Shown one piece after another: positions 12,602 to 25,610 of a DNA stretch of 64,000 nt. How positions within the stretch are numbered: position 1 is the stretch's first letter; each line of letters opens with the position of its first letter. Source of the DNA: Thunnus maccoyii (taxonomy: Eukaryota; Chordata; Actinopteri; Scombriformes; Scombridae). The stretch covers positions 28,368,001-28,432,000 of the forward strand of contig NC_056540.1 in NCBI RefSeq assembly GCF_910596095.1. Reading direction: 5' to 3'. Under the pieces are notes generated by a model. It saw nothing but the letters and a program-made list of their open reading frames with translations, was not told the DNA's origin and did not search any database. A program made the position numbers and the translations under genes.

Positions 12602-13034
12602 AGATTTTGTATTACAGCGGAGCACGTGGGTAAACCAACATTAACAAACATTTGGCATGTGTTGCAGCTTCTTGGAGCTTTAAACAGCAGCCTCATCCTG
12701 TCATTATAAGCTGCTTTGAGTCTCTGCATGCAGCCTTTTCTATAGTAAAGTGCTATAAAAAGCTTTAAAAAGAGAGGTCTTCACAGTCACTGAGCACATA
12801 CTAAATTTACGAGCCAACATGTTTGCTTGTGTGAACAACTTTTGATGCTGTCTGTAAACGTCATTCTGTTCTGTGAGATCATTGGTTATGTAATGGCCTA
12901 AATATTTAGCGTCATTACACACTTTAAGGGCAATGCAATGCAGGAAGAAATCAGGAAACACTAATTTTCTGTCTTCCCTACTTCTGACAATCATAATATT
13001 ACTCTTATTTGCATTATATTTGATGACAACCAAC

Positions 13035-13550
13035 AACATTAAAACCACCTACCTAATATTGTGTAGGTCCCCTTCATGCTGCCAAAACAGCTCTGACCCA
13101 TTGAGGCATGGACTCCACAAGACATTTGAAGGTGTCCCAAGATGTTAGCGGCAGATCCTTTATATCCTGTAAGTTGTGAGGTGGGCCCTCCACTGATTGG
13201 ACTGATCGGACCATTTCTGCCCCAGCTAACGCCAAACCAAAAAAACATGAAATGAAAGTCATGAAACAAGTTTGTGGTCTTGCAAGCTGTTCATTTTTAA
13301 AAAAATAAATAAATAAATAGAGGAAACCAACGCTGGCATGATGCTCACTTTCATACTGATAAGAACTCTGTAAAGCACCAGTCAACATCAAAGTAAAATA
13401 GCAAGCAACACAACTAACATATATGTATGAGTCCACCATATTATATACTTATAAGTATATAATATTTACACATATGAAAAATCCATTTTTATTGACACTC
13501 AACAAAACCTGCCATTTTGGAGATACTCTGACCCAGTCACAGGCGACGCT
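13035..13550. mobile_element. Chimeric non-autonomous repeat inserted in the LINE
   Basis: The left part (about 13035-13205, AACATTAAAACCACCTACCT onward) and the right part (from about 13498, ACTCAACAAAACCTGCC) resemble the two ends of a repeat that is widespread in fish genomes. Between them sits the 287-bp arm B of the local inverted duplication instead of the usual interior. I recognise the end sequences from general knowledge of fish repeats but cannot name the superfamily with confidence. Confidence 0.55.
13211..13497 (-). repeat. Inverted-duplication arm B
   Basis: Reverse complement of 10755-11082, from the GGGGCAGAAATGG end to TGTCAATAAAAATGG, with only one copy of the tatacttataag unit and a short TTTA-type expansion that shifts the small ORF's frame after residue 43. 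Confidence 0.85.
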
Positions 13551-14201
13551 ACCAGCCGGCTTGAGTTGAGCTGAGACGGGCCAGTTTACACCGCTGCAAC
13601 TTTTCCCTGCAACGTTCTAAAACATTTTTGTCTCGTCTCGAATATTTGGCGTAAACTGGCTTTTTAAAGACTCATGCGCATCAGCTCTGCATATCAGTGA
13701 TCAAGCCATAAGGTTGTGTGCCAAGATTCACTTATATAAGTATAGCTATTATCAGGCATAGGCACCTTGCTATAGAGGATCAAACCACCATCAGAGCAAA
13801 ACTGCATTAAGTGTTTAGTAAATAAAGAATTAACATGAGAGACATCAGCATTCATATCTCCAGCAACATAGATGCAGGTAGAAGCATTGCCCTGAATAAA
13901 AAACATGACATGCCAATTTATTGATATATACATCCAATCTAACCATGTTAACCAGCTGATCATATTTTTTATTCCATAAAATGGCAACTCTACCTCATAT
14001 CCTGCCTTGGACTATTTGGTAAGGTGTAGTGGATTCACCAGCCCCATAAAAGTCTTTATGTAAAGAATTTAGTCTTTCCAATTCCTGTTTAGCTAAGAAT
14101 GTCTCTTGAACACATTAATTGTATAAGTCACTGTTTTTTTGTATACTTTATGTAAAGTAGTTAAATTGATCTAACTGATGGTCAGAAATCTGCCAAACTC
14201 T

Positions 14202-14395
14202 GAGCTGCAACTAAGGATTATTTAAATTATTGATTAATATGCAGGTTATTTCTGTAATTAATCAGTCGATTAGTCAATAAAATTTCAAAAATTTTCTGAG
14301 TCCAAGGTGATGTATTTCATCTTGTGATGTCTTTCTTGTGTTTCTCTGATCAGCAGTCCAAAGATATTCACTTTGACTTATTGTTTTAGCTCTAC
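14202..14395. mobile_element. Old hAT-type MITE remnant
   Basis: Begins GAGCTGCAACTAAGGATTAT and ends TTGTTTTAGCTCTA, matching the ends of the better-preserved hAT MITE at 49389-49736 in this window. The interior has the same ATTAATCAGTCGATTAGT-like AT-rich core. No clear target duplication remains. Confidence 0.6.
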
Positions 14396-15600
14396 CATGA
14401 ATTAAGCAAAATTTTAGCTGCAGTTTATGACAGCTAACCACATCATGTTTGAAACATTCTCCTGTTTTCTCTAAATTAGTGAAACTGTGTGTGATATTTG
14501 TGGCTGGGAGACAGCAATAAAGTTAAAGAATAACAAACTTCAAACAGTTGGTCCCATCTTTGCACGTATTGCTAACTGCATTAAAAGAAAATTTCTTACA
14601 ATCAAACGCTTATGGAAAATGGTAATTGAAAACAATGTATTCATTTATTTTCAGAGAAACATAGTGGATTCTACTGTGCCTCACAAAGGAGAGGTAATTT
14701 TGTGGTCTTTGCAAAAATCAAGGTTTCACTTCCTGTGACGCTTTGTGTGTGGGTGTAATCTAAGTTACACACTGACCAGAAAAGAATTTATGTCCCAAAA
14801 CCTGAACGTCACTGCTCTCTCCATATTTCACCTGTCAGAAAGGATAAGAGAAAATTAAAAACGTTGGTTTCCGTGATAGTAGTGATGTCAGTGGAGACAG
14901 TGGAAGTTTGGTTACGACAGGCTACCACAGCGTAGTATCACACCCAGTTAGTGGGTTTGCTGAGTTGCATTTGAGTCAGCTGTAATGCAAAGATGATCAA
15001 ACTTGTAATCTATTTGTATTTATTATTATAGCTTGTGTCATTAAAGGAGATGAGGATGTATTCTTTCCTAGTCAAGGGGAATTTTTTGAGTTTACATTAT
15101 ACATTTTCTGTCATGCATAATGCAATAATTTTTGGTCTTTATGACTCTGATCCTGGGTAGCTGAGAGTCCACGTGTTTCCATTCCTGGGCACTCGCATGG
15201 TTTGAGAGTACTAGACTAGAGTTTAAGTCATCTATTCTGATTTATCGTGTAAATTTTATTGTGACCTTCTGTTTGCCAGACAGGGCTAATCACATGTCCC
15301 ATCCCCAGTCAAACCTCAATAGCTTTTCTGGAGAGTCAGAAAGTGAAATGAGTTGATTTGATTTTACTGGACAGACTGATTCATCACCACCAATTTAGAC
15401 AATTTCGGTCAGAGAGGTAATCCCAGATCTGTTTTTGGAAAAAGGGCAATAAATGCTAAGACCTTGAAGGTGATGATTAATTTATTGTACACCCTGCATG
15501 GGTGTACCTTATTATTCCTTATTAATACAGCTGAAGCAGTCAGGGCTAACTGCTTAGCTCATTGACACGTCAGTGGTAATCCATCAATTTTATTTAAAGT
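14396..15600. other. Intergenic, nothing recognised
   Basis: No exon, RNA gene or bounded repeat was seen. 15485-15520 holds a short inverted repeat (gtacaccctgcatgggtgtac). Confidence 0.4.
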
Positions 15601-17900
15601 AATCAAGTCTGGAAGATACAAATGTATGGATTAAGGTTTCAGCATCACACGATGATAGAGTAGTTTGGATTTTGGCAATATTACTAAGATGAAAAAATGC
15701 TGTCTTGGTAATAGCCTAGATACGAGATTGGAATGTCAGACGAGAATCAAAAATCATGCCAAGGTTTTTGATGGTCGAGCTTTCAGAAATGATACAGCCA
15801 TCAATGTTCACCCTCAAATTCTCATACAAATGCTCATATTTGGTTGGTCCAATAACTAATAGCTCTGTTTTATCAGCATTTAGCAACAAAATCCATTTTT
15901 AAAAATTTCTGGTCGATATGTCTCTAAATTTAGGAGTTGGGAAGGGTCATTTGGCTTTACAGGTACATATAGCTGTATATCGTCAATATAGCAATGAAAA
16001 TTCATACCATATTTGCAAGTGATGTCACCAAGGGGAAGCATGAAGATAGAAAAAAGCATACGGCCAAGGACCAATCCCTGGGGTACACCAAACTTTGTTG
16101 AGTTCTATTTGATAAATATGAATGAAACCATGAAAGCATCGTCCCCTGGATACCAATATGCTTCTCCAAGTCTAGAAGTATGCTATGGTCTATGGTATCA
16201 AAAGCTGCACTCAAGTCTCAAGTCAAGAAGCAGTAACGATGTTAGGTCAGAATCAACAGTAATTAGTAGGTCATTGACTACTTAGGTCAAGGCAGTTTTA
16301 GTAGAATGACAGGACTGTAAGCCAGATTGAAATTTATCAAAAAGATTGTTGTTGGATAAGTAGGCAGTAAGGTCATCAGCAACTACTCTCTCAAGTAATT
16401 TTGACATAAAAGGAAGATTGGAAATTGGTCTATAATTGTTCAGAATTTGCAGATCAATACTTGTTTTTTTAAGCAGCAGTTTAATAATGGCAGTTTTAAA
16501 AGCTGCGTGGACCAGTGATTTTATCTCTAATTGAGTCAATCTTACATGTGAAGAATTTCAGAAAATTATCAGCAATATATGAAGAGCTATCGGCAGGGAT
16601 ATTCTGTGTGAGTTTAGCAACAGTATCAAACAGAAACTGTGGATTATTTTTATTAATGTTAATCAAGTGAAAGAAATATGCAGTCCTAACAGCTGAAAGT
16701 GCACATTTATACCTCTTAAAACTCTCAACGCAGGCAAGGTGATAACTCTCTTGTTTTGTCATACGCCACCTGTGCTCCAGCTTTCTATAAATCTTTTTGA
16801 GTGCACAGGTGTCATCTGAAAACCATTTCGCTGATTTAATCTGAGTATGTTTTCTGGTTGTAAGAGGAGCAACAGAAACAAGCGTTTTGAGCAAGGCATG
16901 ATTCAGATTGTCTGTGGGATTATTAAGGTAATCAGAATTTGCACTACAGGAGTCAAGTATATATCAGGTAAACACTCAGCCAGTATTTACCTAGCAGTAG
17001 TGTTAATACAGCAATAAGTATATGTGCAGGCTTTAAACGCTTAGTTGGAGTGCAGAGAGAAACTTCAGAAAAGACACAGGAGTGATCAGAAACTGGAAAC
17101 TGTAAAACAGATGAAACATCAACATCTCTACTCGTGTCATTCTTTATATTTTGGGTTAAGTCTAGACTAGTAACAAGGTCTATAAATTCCACTGCTCTAG
17201 AATCTGAACAGTCATTTACATGCAAGTTGAAATCACCCAGTATTTGTCAAGAGCAACTGACAGAAATTCAGAAAACTCGGACAGAAAATTAGTATTGTGC
17301 TTCGGGGGTCTATAGATGGTTAATGCAATATTGTGTTGTTAGGTTCTAATAAACATGGCAAAATATTCAAAGGATGAGAAATCTTTGACCAAGTCAGAAA
17401 AGATGGTTGCTATTCCACCCCCTTTCTTGCCTTGTTTAGCAGAAAATAAAAAAAGTCTCAGTAAGTGTTGCTGAAGCAGTGGACAAGAGCCAACATTCAC
17501 TAAGAAATAGAAACTGTAGATCATATTGAGAAATAAAATCACTTATATAAAATCTCTTACTAAAGAGTGATCTTATGTTCAATAATGTAAACTTCAGATC
17601 ATCCGAGGAGGACATGGAAGGTGTAGAATCAAGCTTCTTCAAACTGATTTGCATTAAGTTTTTTGTCCTAGCCTTACTTCTTTGATGTACAGTGTAGGCA
17701 CTTGCTTGAGTTCTATTACGTAAGACAGATATGTTGTGGTGGAGGTCACTGTGTGTACACTGGGAGGGGCTACCATGCAGAGGTAGATATGACAGGAATG
17801 TGGTAGGAGGCAGAAGGTGTTTGGAAGCACAATTAACCAGAGATGCGGTTACCTGAGTAGAACACTTCCCTACCACAGTGGAGTATCAGGGGGCAAAACA
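15600..17900 (-). mobile_element. L2-like LINE retrotransposon, decayed
   Basis: Minus-strand coding debris in domain order. The endonuclease start is near 17600-17440 (LLNIRSLFSKRFYISDF, FLFLSECWL). The endonuclease end is at 17225-16953 (VEFIDLVTSLDLTQ, VSDHSCVF). The linker is at 16894-16496. Reverse transcriptase follows at 16500-15880: NNYRPISNLPFMSKLLERVV, then [11 protein letters not shown], then YIDDIQLY in place of the usual YADD-type box. Frames shift several times between blocks and the catalytic box is altered, so it cannot move by itself. The motif set fits the L2 group in the CR1/L2/Jockey-type LINEs. The outer ends are approximate. Confidence 0.85.
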
Positions 17901-19174
17901 GGTGTAGATATTATCTAGCAGGAAGTCAGAACCTATTTTGCTGAGGTGGACACCAACGTCACATGCAAAAAGGAAGGGTCTGGCCGAGAACACTCAGTGT
18001 GAAGTGAGTGGGAAGAACTTGAACTTGAGAGGGCCAGAGATGATGACTTTAAGGCTGGTGTCCAGTAGAAACAAGATCAGGTCAGAGAAATCTGATTTTG
18101 CTGCAGTCCTTGACACCCAGAAAGCACACAGTCTTAGAGTTGCAGAGACACTGGGGCAGGGCAATATCCTGTACTACAGAGTACTACAGAGGGGTCTGTG
18201 ACACAAAATCATAAATGCATGTCTCACCACAATTTAGCGGGGCAGGTATCTGTCAAACACCAAAGACTCTGTGATGAAGAGTTAAGACAGGGACACACAT
18301 TACACTTATCAAACTGATTCTAGTTATGATTGGGTGTGACAACTGATTTGATCAAGTTGGACAGAGGCAGTTACAGTCTGGTTCAAATGATGAAAGTTGG
18401 GAGATAAAATACAGTGTGGATGTTAAATTGTTATAATCATTTACCTTCTGGTCAAGTAATTTTTTTTTAAATGTATTTATTTTTCATTCAAATCACTGCT
18501 TGTTGGTTTCACTGAGTTTATTTATAAAATGTTTTCGTACAACTGCAATCTGTGGCAGGAGAAAAAATAATTATAAAAAACTGTCCACTTAACCAGGTTT
18601 CAGTAGAGAACTACGTTTCTGCACTTTAATAAAGTTCTCTCACTTCCACATCTCTGCAAAAATGTACCCCGGATGAAAGAAATCATAATTGTTATTTGTG
18701 TGTTGGTGGAAATAGTCGTTATGTGGTGGGTTTTGTAACTTTATCTCAAGATCTGTTCCTTGCTTTGAAGTACCTACAGAACATTCCCTATTTGGATCAT
18801 TATCATGATTATTGGATATGATTGTTATCATGATTACTAATAACTAATACAAAGTGAGATTAGATAGGGGATCCCTGGCATACCCAACACATCTCAAAGA
18901 ATGTCTCATCACAACATAAGTTGCACTTGAAAACTCCAAAATGGTTAGGGTTAGAGGAAATAACTAGTCAGCAGTCTGTATTTCTAGTACAAAAAAATAC
19001 CACAAACAAAAACAAAATACTACTATTGCAAGGCCACTCAGTCTGTTTAAACAGTCTTGTTACATGTGATGTTAAATGGAGGATGGATTGTCTGAAACTG
19101 GGGGAAAAATATTAAATTGTCAGTTTTAATTTGAGTAGGTTTACATCAATATAGAAAGAACTGTGTGTGAGGTA
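17901..19174. other. Possible 5' part of the L2-like LINE, then unassigned sequence
   Basis: 17900-18220 may be the 5' region of the minus-strand LINE (no stop-free sense frame remains). From 18220 to 19170 I see only AT-rich sequence and chance ORFs. Confidence 0.35.
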
Positions 19175-20076
19175 TAGCCCTTTTAACACATAGCGCCTAA
19201 AGTTTTGGGGTTCAAACGTTCAGATACACGTGAAGTCAAACAAAATCATCATATTTAATATTTTGTGGAAAATCCTTTGTAGTCAGTGACTGCCTGAAGT
19301 ATTGGACGCATAGACATCAGCAGACGCTTTGTATCCTCCCTGGTGATGCTCTCCCAGGCCTTAACTGCAGCCACCATCAGCTCTTGCTTGTTGTGGGCTC
19401 TCTCTGCCATTAGACTAGTCTTCAATGAGTGGAATGCAGCTTAATCGGACTGTGATCAGGTGATTGACTCGGCCGGTCGACAATATTACACCCCGAAAAG
19501 CTCTTTGGTTGCTTTGGCAGTGTGTTTAGGATCGTCGAAATGTTGTCTGATGAGTTTTGATGCATTTGGCTGAAAGTGAGCACACAGACTGCTCAGTGTG
19601 CCAGTTCCACTGGCCGCTGTACATGCCCAAGCTGTAACAAAAATACTACCATGTTTGACAGATGAGGTGCTTTGCTTTGGATCATGAGCTGTTCCTTTTT
19701 GTCGCCACGCTTTCGTCTTTCCATCATTTTCATACAGTTTGATTTTTGTTTCACCAGTCCACAGAACAAGAATTTGTTCCAGAACAGTTTAGTTTTATAT
19801 GTTTTTGTCAATTGCAACCTGGCTTTTGTTTTTGAGGCTTATTAGGGGTCTGCATCTTGTGGTTAATCCTCGGAGATTCTGGTCATTAAGTCCTGTCTTG
19901 ATTGTTGACAAGGAAACATGTACGCATATATCTTGAGCATTCTTGACTTTTGTGCAGTCATGAAGGGGTTTTTCTTCATCATACAAATGATTATATGAAT
20001 ATAGTATCCATTACTATATGTTAAATGTAAAAAACCCAAATTGTGTAACTGCCCAAATACTTGCGGTCTGAACTGT
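19175..20076 (-). mobile_element. Tc1/mariner-like transposon remnant
   Basis: The right end, read inward on the minus strand, begins CAGTTCAGACCGCAAGTATT next to a TA (20076-20077). The left end (CGCCTAAAGTTTTGGGGTTC) is a diverged partner. The interior resembles antisense transposase: sequence for a 'WF...DHS' type helix-turn region is broken by many stops. Only short ORFs such as 19593-19817 remain. Named from the overall layout, not from an intact catalytic triad. Confidence 0.6.
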
Positions 20077-20506
20077 AAATTTCCTCCAACATAGCAGTCA
20101 ATGTTTAGACTACAGAATGAATGTGAGATGAGCAACCAGCAGCCCCACAGCTGACTGTGATACACTGTGAGACTCCTGTCAGTCCTCCTTTTGCAGACAT
20201 GGTTCGGTTTTGGTTTATGTGTTACACATTTTATGCTACCCTTTGCTACACACGATAGGATAGTGACCACGAGAGAGTCATAATGGTTTCATGGTCTCAT
20301 GAATACGTTTACCAGCCACACAGCTGTTTGGCTGTGTACTCATACTCATTCGTGCAACACAGCTGCTTGGGTTGCAGACATTCAGCACAATGTGGTTTCA
20401 GGTGTGAAGAAGGCAATTCCACAGTGCAGTACAAAATTTTGCTCCAGCAGTGTACCATCAAGTTTTGTTTTGTTTTGTTTTTAATGATGAAGATGAAAGA
20501 TTAAAT

Positions 20507-20640
20507 GACTGGAGTGACTCAACACTATAAAATTAACACTTAAAGAGTACATTCTAGACCTGCTCTATGTGGAAAAGTACCCTGAGATAACCTCTGTTGT
20601 GATTTGGCGTTATAAATAAAATTGACTTGACTTGACTATT
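20507..20640 (+). mobile_element. LINE 3' tail fragment
   Basis: Ends in GGCGTTATAAATAAAATTGA followed by TTGACT repeats. That is a short microsatellite-type tail typical of CR1/L2-like LINE 3' ends in fish. No coding sequence remains. Confidence 0.6.
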
Positions 20641-20740
20641 AAGCAGTTGTAGATTTTAATGTTGAGAACTTCAGAAATTAAAATGGGCATAAACAAAAAA
20701 AACAAAATTGTTTGTATGGTCATCAGTATATTTAAATATG

Positions 20741-21065
20741 CACAGTGTTGCAGTGGTTAGCACTGTCACCTTACAGCAAGAAGGTTCTTTGTTTGACCAC
20801 GCCGGCTGCCTGGCTGGGTGGGTCTTTCTACGTGGAGTTTGCGTGTTCTTTCCGTGCCTGCATGGGTTTCCTCTGGGTGCTCCAGCTTCCTCTCACAAAC
20901 CAAAAACATGCAGTATAGCTTAACTGGCAACTTTAAATCGCCCATAGGTATGAATGTGAGTATGAATGGTTGTCTCTGTGTATAAGCCCTTTGATTGACT
21001 GGCGACCACTCCGGTCGACTCTACCTCACCTCTTGCCCCGTGTCAGCTGAGATTGACTCCAGCCA
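20741..21065 (+). repeat. Widespread fish interspersed repeat, SINE-like
   Basis: Starts with GTTGCAGTGGTTAGCACTGT, a tRNA box-A-like stretch, followed by a degenerate box B (TTCTTTGTTTGACCACGCC), then CATGGGTTTCCTCTGGGTGC, and ends in GCTGAGATTGACTCCAGCC. I recognise this as a high-copy fish repeat; the exact family name is not certain. Confidence 0.6.
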
Positions 21066-24000
21066 ATTATTGGCACGGTGATATGAGGCAGTTATAATCA
21101 TGGTGGCATCTTTGTTAATCACAATAACACCACATGATATAAGGTTCATACTTACTGTACTGGGATATTGACGCAGCTTGCTACATAAAGTGGCACACTG
21201 ACTAGAAAACAAGCTCTTAAAACTATGATTTATGATTACAATTCATTTTACTACTTGAGAGGAAGAGCAGGTGGGCTTATCTGACACTGAATTTCAGGGT
21301 GATTTTCTTCACATAGTTAATGTCAATGAATTTGTTTCCCCCAAAAGAATTTAGGGTAAAAAGGTAGTATTCCCAATAGTTATGAAATAGGCCATTTGTA
21401 TCTTGATCATTTTATTTATTATAAGCTGACAAATCATATGATGTGTGTCAAGCCTTAAGTAGGGTGGATGTAACATCAGCAAAACATTGAGAACAATAAT
21501 ACATGTGAGGACAGACAACCATGTACTTTATTAAAGATCAACAAGTTATTCCAATCAGATCAACTTCAACTTCTGAACTGATCATGACCTCAGCTCTCTG
21601 GATGTTCTTGTATCAGCACATTCTGAAGTCAGGAAAACATGTGAAGGACATTTGTGTTCATACACTAGTGTTTCTTGATCAGATCAATAAAGAAATAAAA
21701 GCATCTACAAGGAGTTTTTAACTGGTTATGAAACAGTCTCAATTTGATGCTGATGCTTCTATATGACCCACATAAGCAAACAAGACCATCAGCAAGAGGA
21801 TTGTTTTTCTCTATATAGTTATTCTAAATTCTGCCACCGGGTCAGATTCCCTGTGGAATCGGACAAAATGGTTTACGGCACGCAGAAGAGCCGATGTTTA
21901 CATTACATGTATCATTGTAGCATGAGTGAGTATAAAGACGTTACTAGGACAAGGGGGGGACATTTCTCTTCATCTGATAACATTAAAAGTAACGTTAGAC
22001 TTGTCGGCTTCCCAACTCATTTCATTGACAGATTTGGTGTGAATGCAGCCTTACATGTAACCTAGGTGTAATGAACAATACTAAAACAAGGTTTACTTGT
22101 CTTTCTTTCACTTGCTTCCAAAACAAATTCATGCACTAGCCAAGATCTTCACAACACGCTCATGGGAAATGCAGTCTTCACTCAACACTACAACTTTTGT
22201 CCACAGGGTCCGCCAAAATCAACACAAAATGAATTTTCCTTGCAGTAACTTATAGCCAACATGATGAATACATTGAACAAATTTTGCATTTCCATCAGCA
22301 ATCAGTGATTGTTCCTTGGAATTTTGCATTTTCCTGTTTTACATGGCACATTGTTTGACAGTGATGTCTTTATTGCTTGATGACAGCTTATATCAATGTT
22401 TATCTCGTGAGTTATGTCAGTACAGGTTTGAGTGTTGCAAGAATTTTTGTTTCATAGGTGTGAAATACATCTTGGTAAAATCTGATGAGTTTTTTTGTAT
22501 TGCTGAAATCCCCTTTGTCATCTGGGAAGTCCACAGTAGTGGTGTTTATAGTGATGACACCTGCTTAAGAAACATGTTTGCACCTGTCATTGTGAGAGCT
22601 GACAGTGGTATTTGAATTGCCTCGTTGCTGTATGCTTGTTTGTTGAAGTCTTTTTTTGTGGTAACTTCTTGCCACAGAATTCAAACATGTCTGCACCTAT
22701 TGTACATCTGCCTGGTTTTAGTGATTGAAGACGATGGTGAGGTGAATATGGACAGAAAAAAAAGTTATTCTAAAGTAAATAATGATATTACCTTATCTTT
22801 GCTGCTCAAAGTCCCCAAATACAATGTCTTCCCCTCAGATGACACAAGCCTGATTTAGTTTTGTTTTATTTATTAAATGAACAAGACACTTTGGGAACAT
22901 AACATCAACATAACACAGAACATTTATTAAATGAGTCTGAATAGTAAAAGCTGGATTGGTACATTATTTTCCAGTTCCTAGTAGATCACACTGCCTAAAA
23001 CTTCTCCAACAATGGTGCCCTCTAGTGGTGGGTAAGGACAATTCATATAAAATAATTCCTTTAAAACCTGCCTCAACATGTTTAAGAAGGAATTTCTTTC
23101 TATTGTGTACCCTCTGAAATGTCCTAAACCCATGTGCTTTCAACTTGTAGAAATGTGAGATTATTCTTTAAGAGACAAATGTTTAAAAAAAAAAAAAAAA
23201 AAGAAAAAAAACAGTATATTACATGTGCAAATTTTAAAAGTGGCACCAAAATTGATCAGAATTGCCAAGGCATAGACAGACAATAATAATCTATGAAATA
23301 TTGTTTTGAAACTGAAGAGTTATTCTCGTCATAGCATGGAAGACAATTTAAGATGTGATTGGCATATAAGGAGTTGATCAGTTATAGCAAACCCAAAAAA
23401 ATGATGGCACATACCATAACAGGAATGTGCTGGAAACAAGAGTTTAAAAATATCAAGTATGATATGATAGTATATACTAATTTTATTTGTGTCTGGCATC
23501 CTGTGGTGTGAAGCTTTGATACTCTTTGATTTTGTACCATATGGTAGGATTTCACATTTCATCTTGGTGCTGCTGTGCTGGGGTTCTTCAGTCGGTCGAT
23601 GTTGCTTTTAAAACACTGAACACTTTACAAAGGGAGTGATGCCACTGGAAAAGTCAATGAAGACAATCTGATAAATATATTGTAAAAGGAAATCAAGAAA
23701 CAAAGTAAATACTAAAAATGAGATCAAACAATGAAAGATCCCTAAATATTATAAAAGTGAGACTGCTGACATTTTAGTAATTTTCAACCATAATTTGTAT
23801 TATATGGGCAGAATATGCAGGACAAACACTTTCTCATTCAAGTGAATGGGAAGGTGTGTCCAAACTTTTGACTGGTACTACATGGACACAATTTTCGTGT
23901 TGTCTTTGCATGGTTGTAGCCAGCATATTACTGTATGATGTAATGATGGGAGAGTGTTGCTCGTCATCTCAGGGCGTCACAGCCTCTGTAAACCAGTCTC

Positions 24001-25029
24001 AGTTGAGAGTTGCATTTCTGATACACATACAACTTTCCTTATATACACATATTATTATGGATTACATTATGCAATCTAAAATGTAATGGATGTTCAATGA
24101 TACAGACATAATTGTGCTCCAATTGCCCACCTTTGGCAACTGAAACCAAGTCGCTGTAGTGTGTTTCACTGCAAACTGTTTTTATTGGATTCTGTTGACA
24201 GAGTTCTGAAAATGAATTCATAGTTAACCAGAGAAACAACAAGTACCGTCCAGAAGAGAGCGCCATTGACTACTGTTTGTTTCTGTAAACTAACTTTATA
24301 TCATCACTGATATAATGTAGCACCTGTCATTTGCTAATGTTATGGATAATACAATTGGCTATAGTGTCTGAAAACACAAGCTTGTCAGCAGAGATAATAT
24401 ACAAATATTTCATGTTGTTTATCTGTCCTTAACCCGAGCTAGTCTGAATATTCACTGTTGAGAACCTGACATGTAATGCGGTACTTGATATGACTTGGCT
24501 CTTAGGAGGAAACAATTTCTTTATCAGTATCAGAGGAGTTGAAGTGGTTGGTTTAATGGATAACAGAGACGGCCAGCATTTACTGGATGTCCATATTTTG
24601 TTATTTTAATGGGACGCTAAACATTTATTTATCTTGAGCTCCTCAAGTAGGGTTTTTTTGCCTTTAAGAAACTTCATCTGTTTATTATGATTTTGTAGTT
24701 GTTTTTAAATTGCATTTTGGAACACCCAATCCGATCTCTGGTCCCAAATTAAATGTTGGGACAACCAATAGGAACCTATCATTTTCATATTAGATTTTGG
24801 ACCAACCAGGAGGAACTGGCCTGTTGACCTCAGGCAGTGATCCAAGTCTTATCAATTATGTTTTATCATTTCAACTTCATTTCACCAGGATAGTCGAATC
24901 AGTAACGATGCTACTGTATTTCCCAGAGTTTCCAGGATACATTTATGACAACAACATGACAAAGTAAAACATCTAAAATAGTCACAGTTCAAACACTGAG
25001 TCCTAATGTTTGCCTGTGTCCAGCACATA
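21066..25029. other. Intergenic gap with small unassigned ORFs
   Basis: Contains two back-to-back plus-strand ORFs (22316-22615 and 22625-22858) that I cannot assign, a poly-A run near 23187-23210 and one Tc1-type end at 23852-23880. Nothing here is supported as a host gene. Confidence 0.4.
23852..23880. repeat. Solo end of a Tc1-like MITE
   Basis: GTGTGTCCAAACTTTTGACT followed by GGTACTAC is the same terminal sequence as in the 70-bp palindromic element at 4146-4215. No facing arm was found nearby. Confidence 0.65.
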
Positions 25030-25610
25030 CAGACGGGTGACAAATTAAAGGAAAAACCGGTACAGGTCTGAATGCTTGACCCCTACAGTGAGGGGATCTG
25101 TTGGCTCTGTTATGCTTTGGGGGGCATTTTGCTGGCGTGGTTTGGGTCCACTTGTCCCCTTAGAGGGAAGGGTCACTGCAAATCAATACAAAGTCATTCT
25201 GAGTGATCACCTTTATCCTATGATGAAACATTTCTATCCTGATGGGAGTGGTCTCTTTCAGGGTGACAGTGCCCCAATTCACAGGGCATGAGGGGTCACT
25301 GAATGGTTTGATCAGTATGAACATTATGTAAATCATAGGCTATGGCCTTCACAGTCACCAGATCTCAACCCAATTAAACACCAATGGGAGATTTCAGACC
25401 GTCATGTTAGACAGCACTCTCCACCACCATCATCAAAACACCAAATGAGGGAATATCTGTTGGAAGAATGATGTTCATCCCTCCAGTAGAGTTCAGAGTC
25501 TTGTAGAATCAATGCCAAGGTGCATTGAAGCTGTTCTGGCGGCATGTGGTGGCCCAACACCTTAATAAGACCCTTTATGTTGGTTTTTCCTTCAATTCGT
25601 CACCCATCTG
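25030..25610 (+). mobile_element. Internally deleted Tc1 transposon with transposase fragment
   Basis: Inverted ends CAGACGGGTGACAAATTAAA and its partner at 25591-25610 are each next to TA, giving a 581-bp element. Inside, 25076-25291 encodes a Tc1 transposase segment (GSVMLWGAFCWRGLGPLVPL, then GLFQGDSAPIHRA with the second catalytic Asp). The frame continues after a stop to WPSQSPDLNPIKHQWE, the region of the third catalytic acid (DD34E). The N-terminal DNA-binding half is missing and stops interrupt the rest, so it is inactive. Confidence 0.88.

Larger units (their letters stand above)
12690..13990 (-). mobile_element. Degraded LINE with internal deletion and insertion
   Basis: On the minus strand, 13987-13694 encodes an endonuclease-domain remnant (AGDMNADVSHVNS, then PDNSYTYISESWHT and WLDH). 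13048-12740 encodes the C-terminal reverse-transcriptase region (KYLGHYITNDL, then ANMLARKFSMCS, SLFKAFYSTL). Most of the reverse transcriptase between them is missing, and a foreign repeat occupies about 13035-13550. The downstream tail to about 12690 resembles a LINE 3' end. The exact clade is not resolved by eye. It is a dead copy. Confidence 0.75.

Noticed and set aside
15485-15520. Short inverted repeat as a possible RNA hairpin
   Set aside because: Only about 8-9 paired bases next to LINE debris; common by chance in AT-rich DNA.
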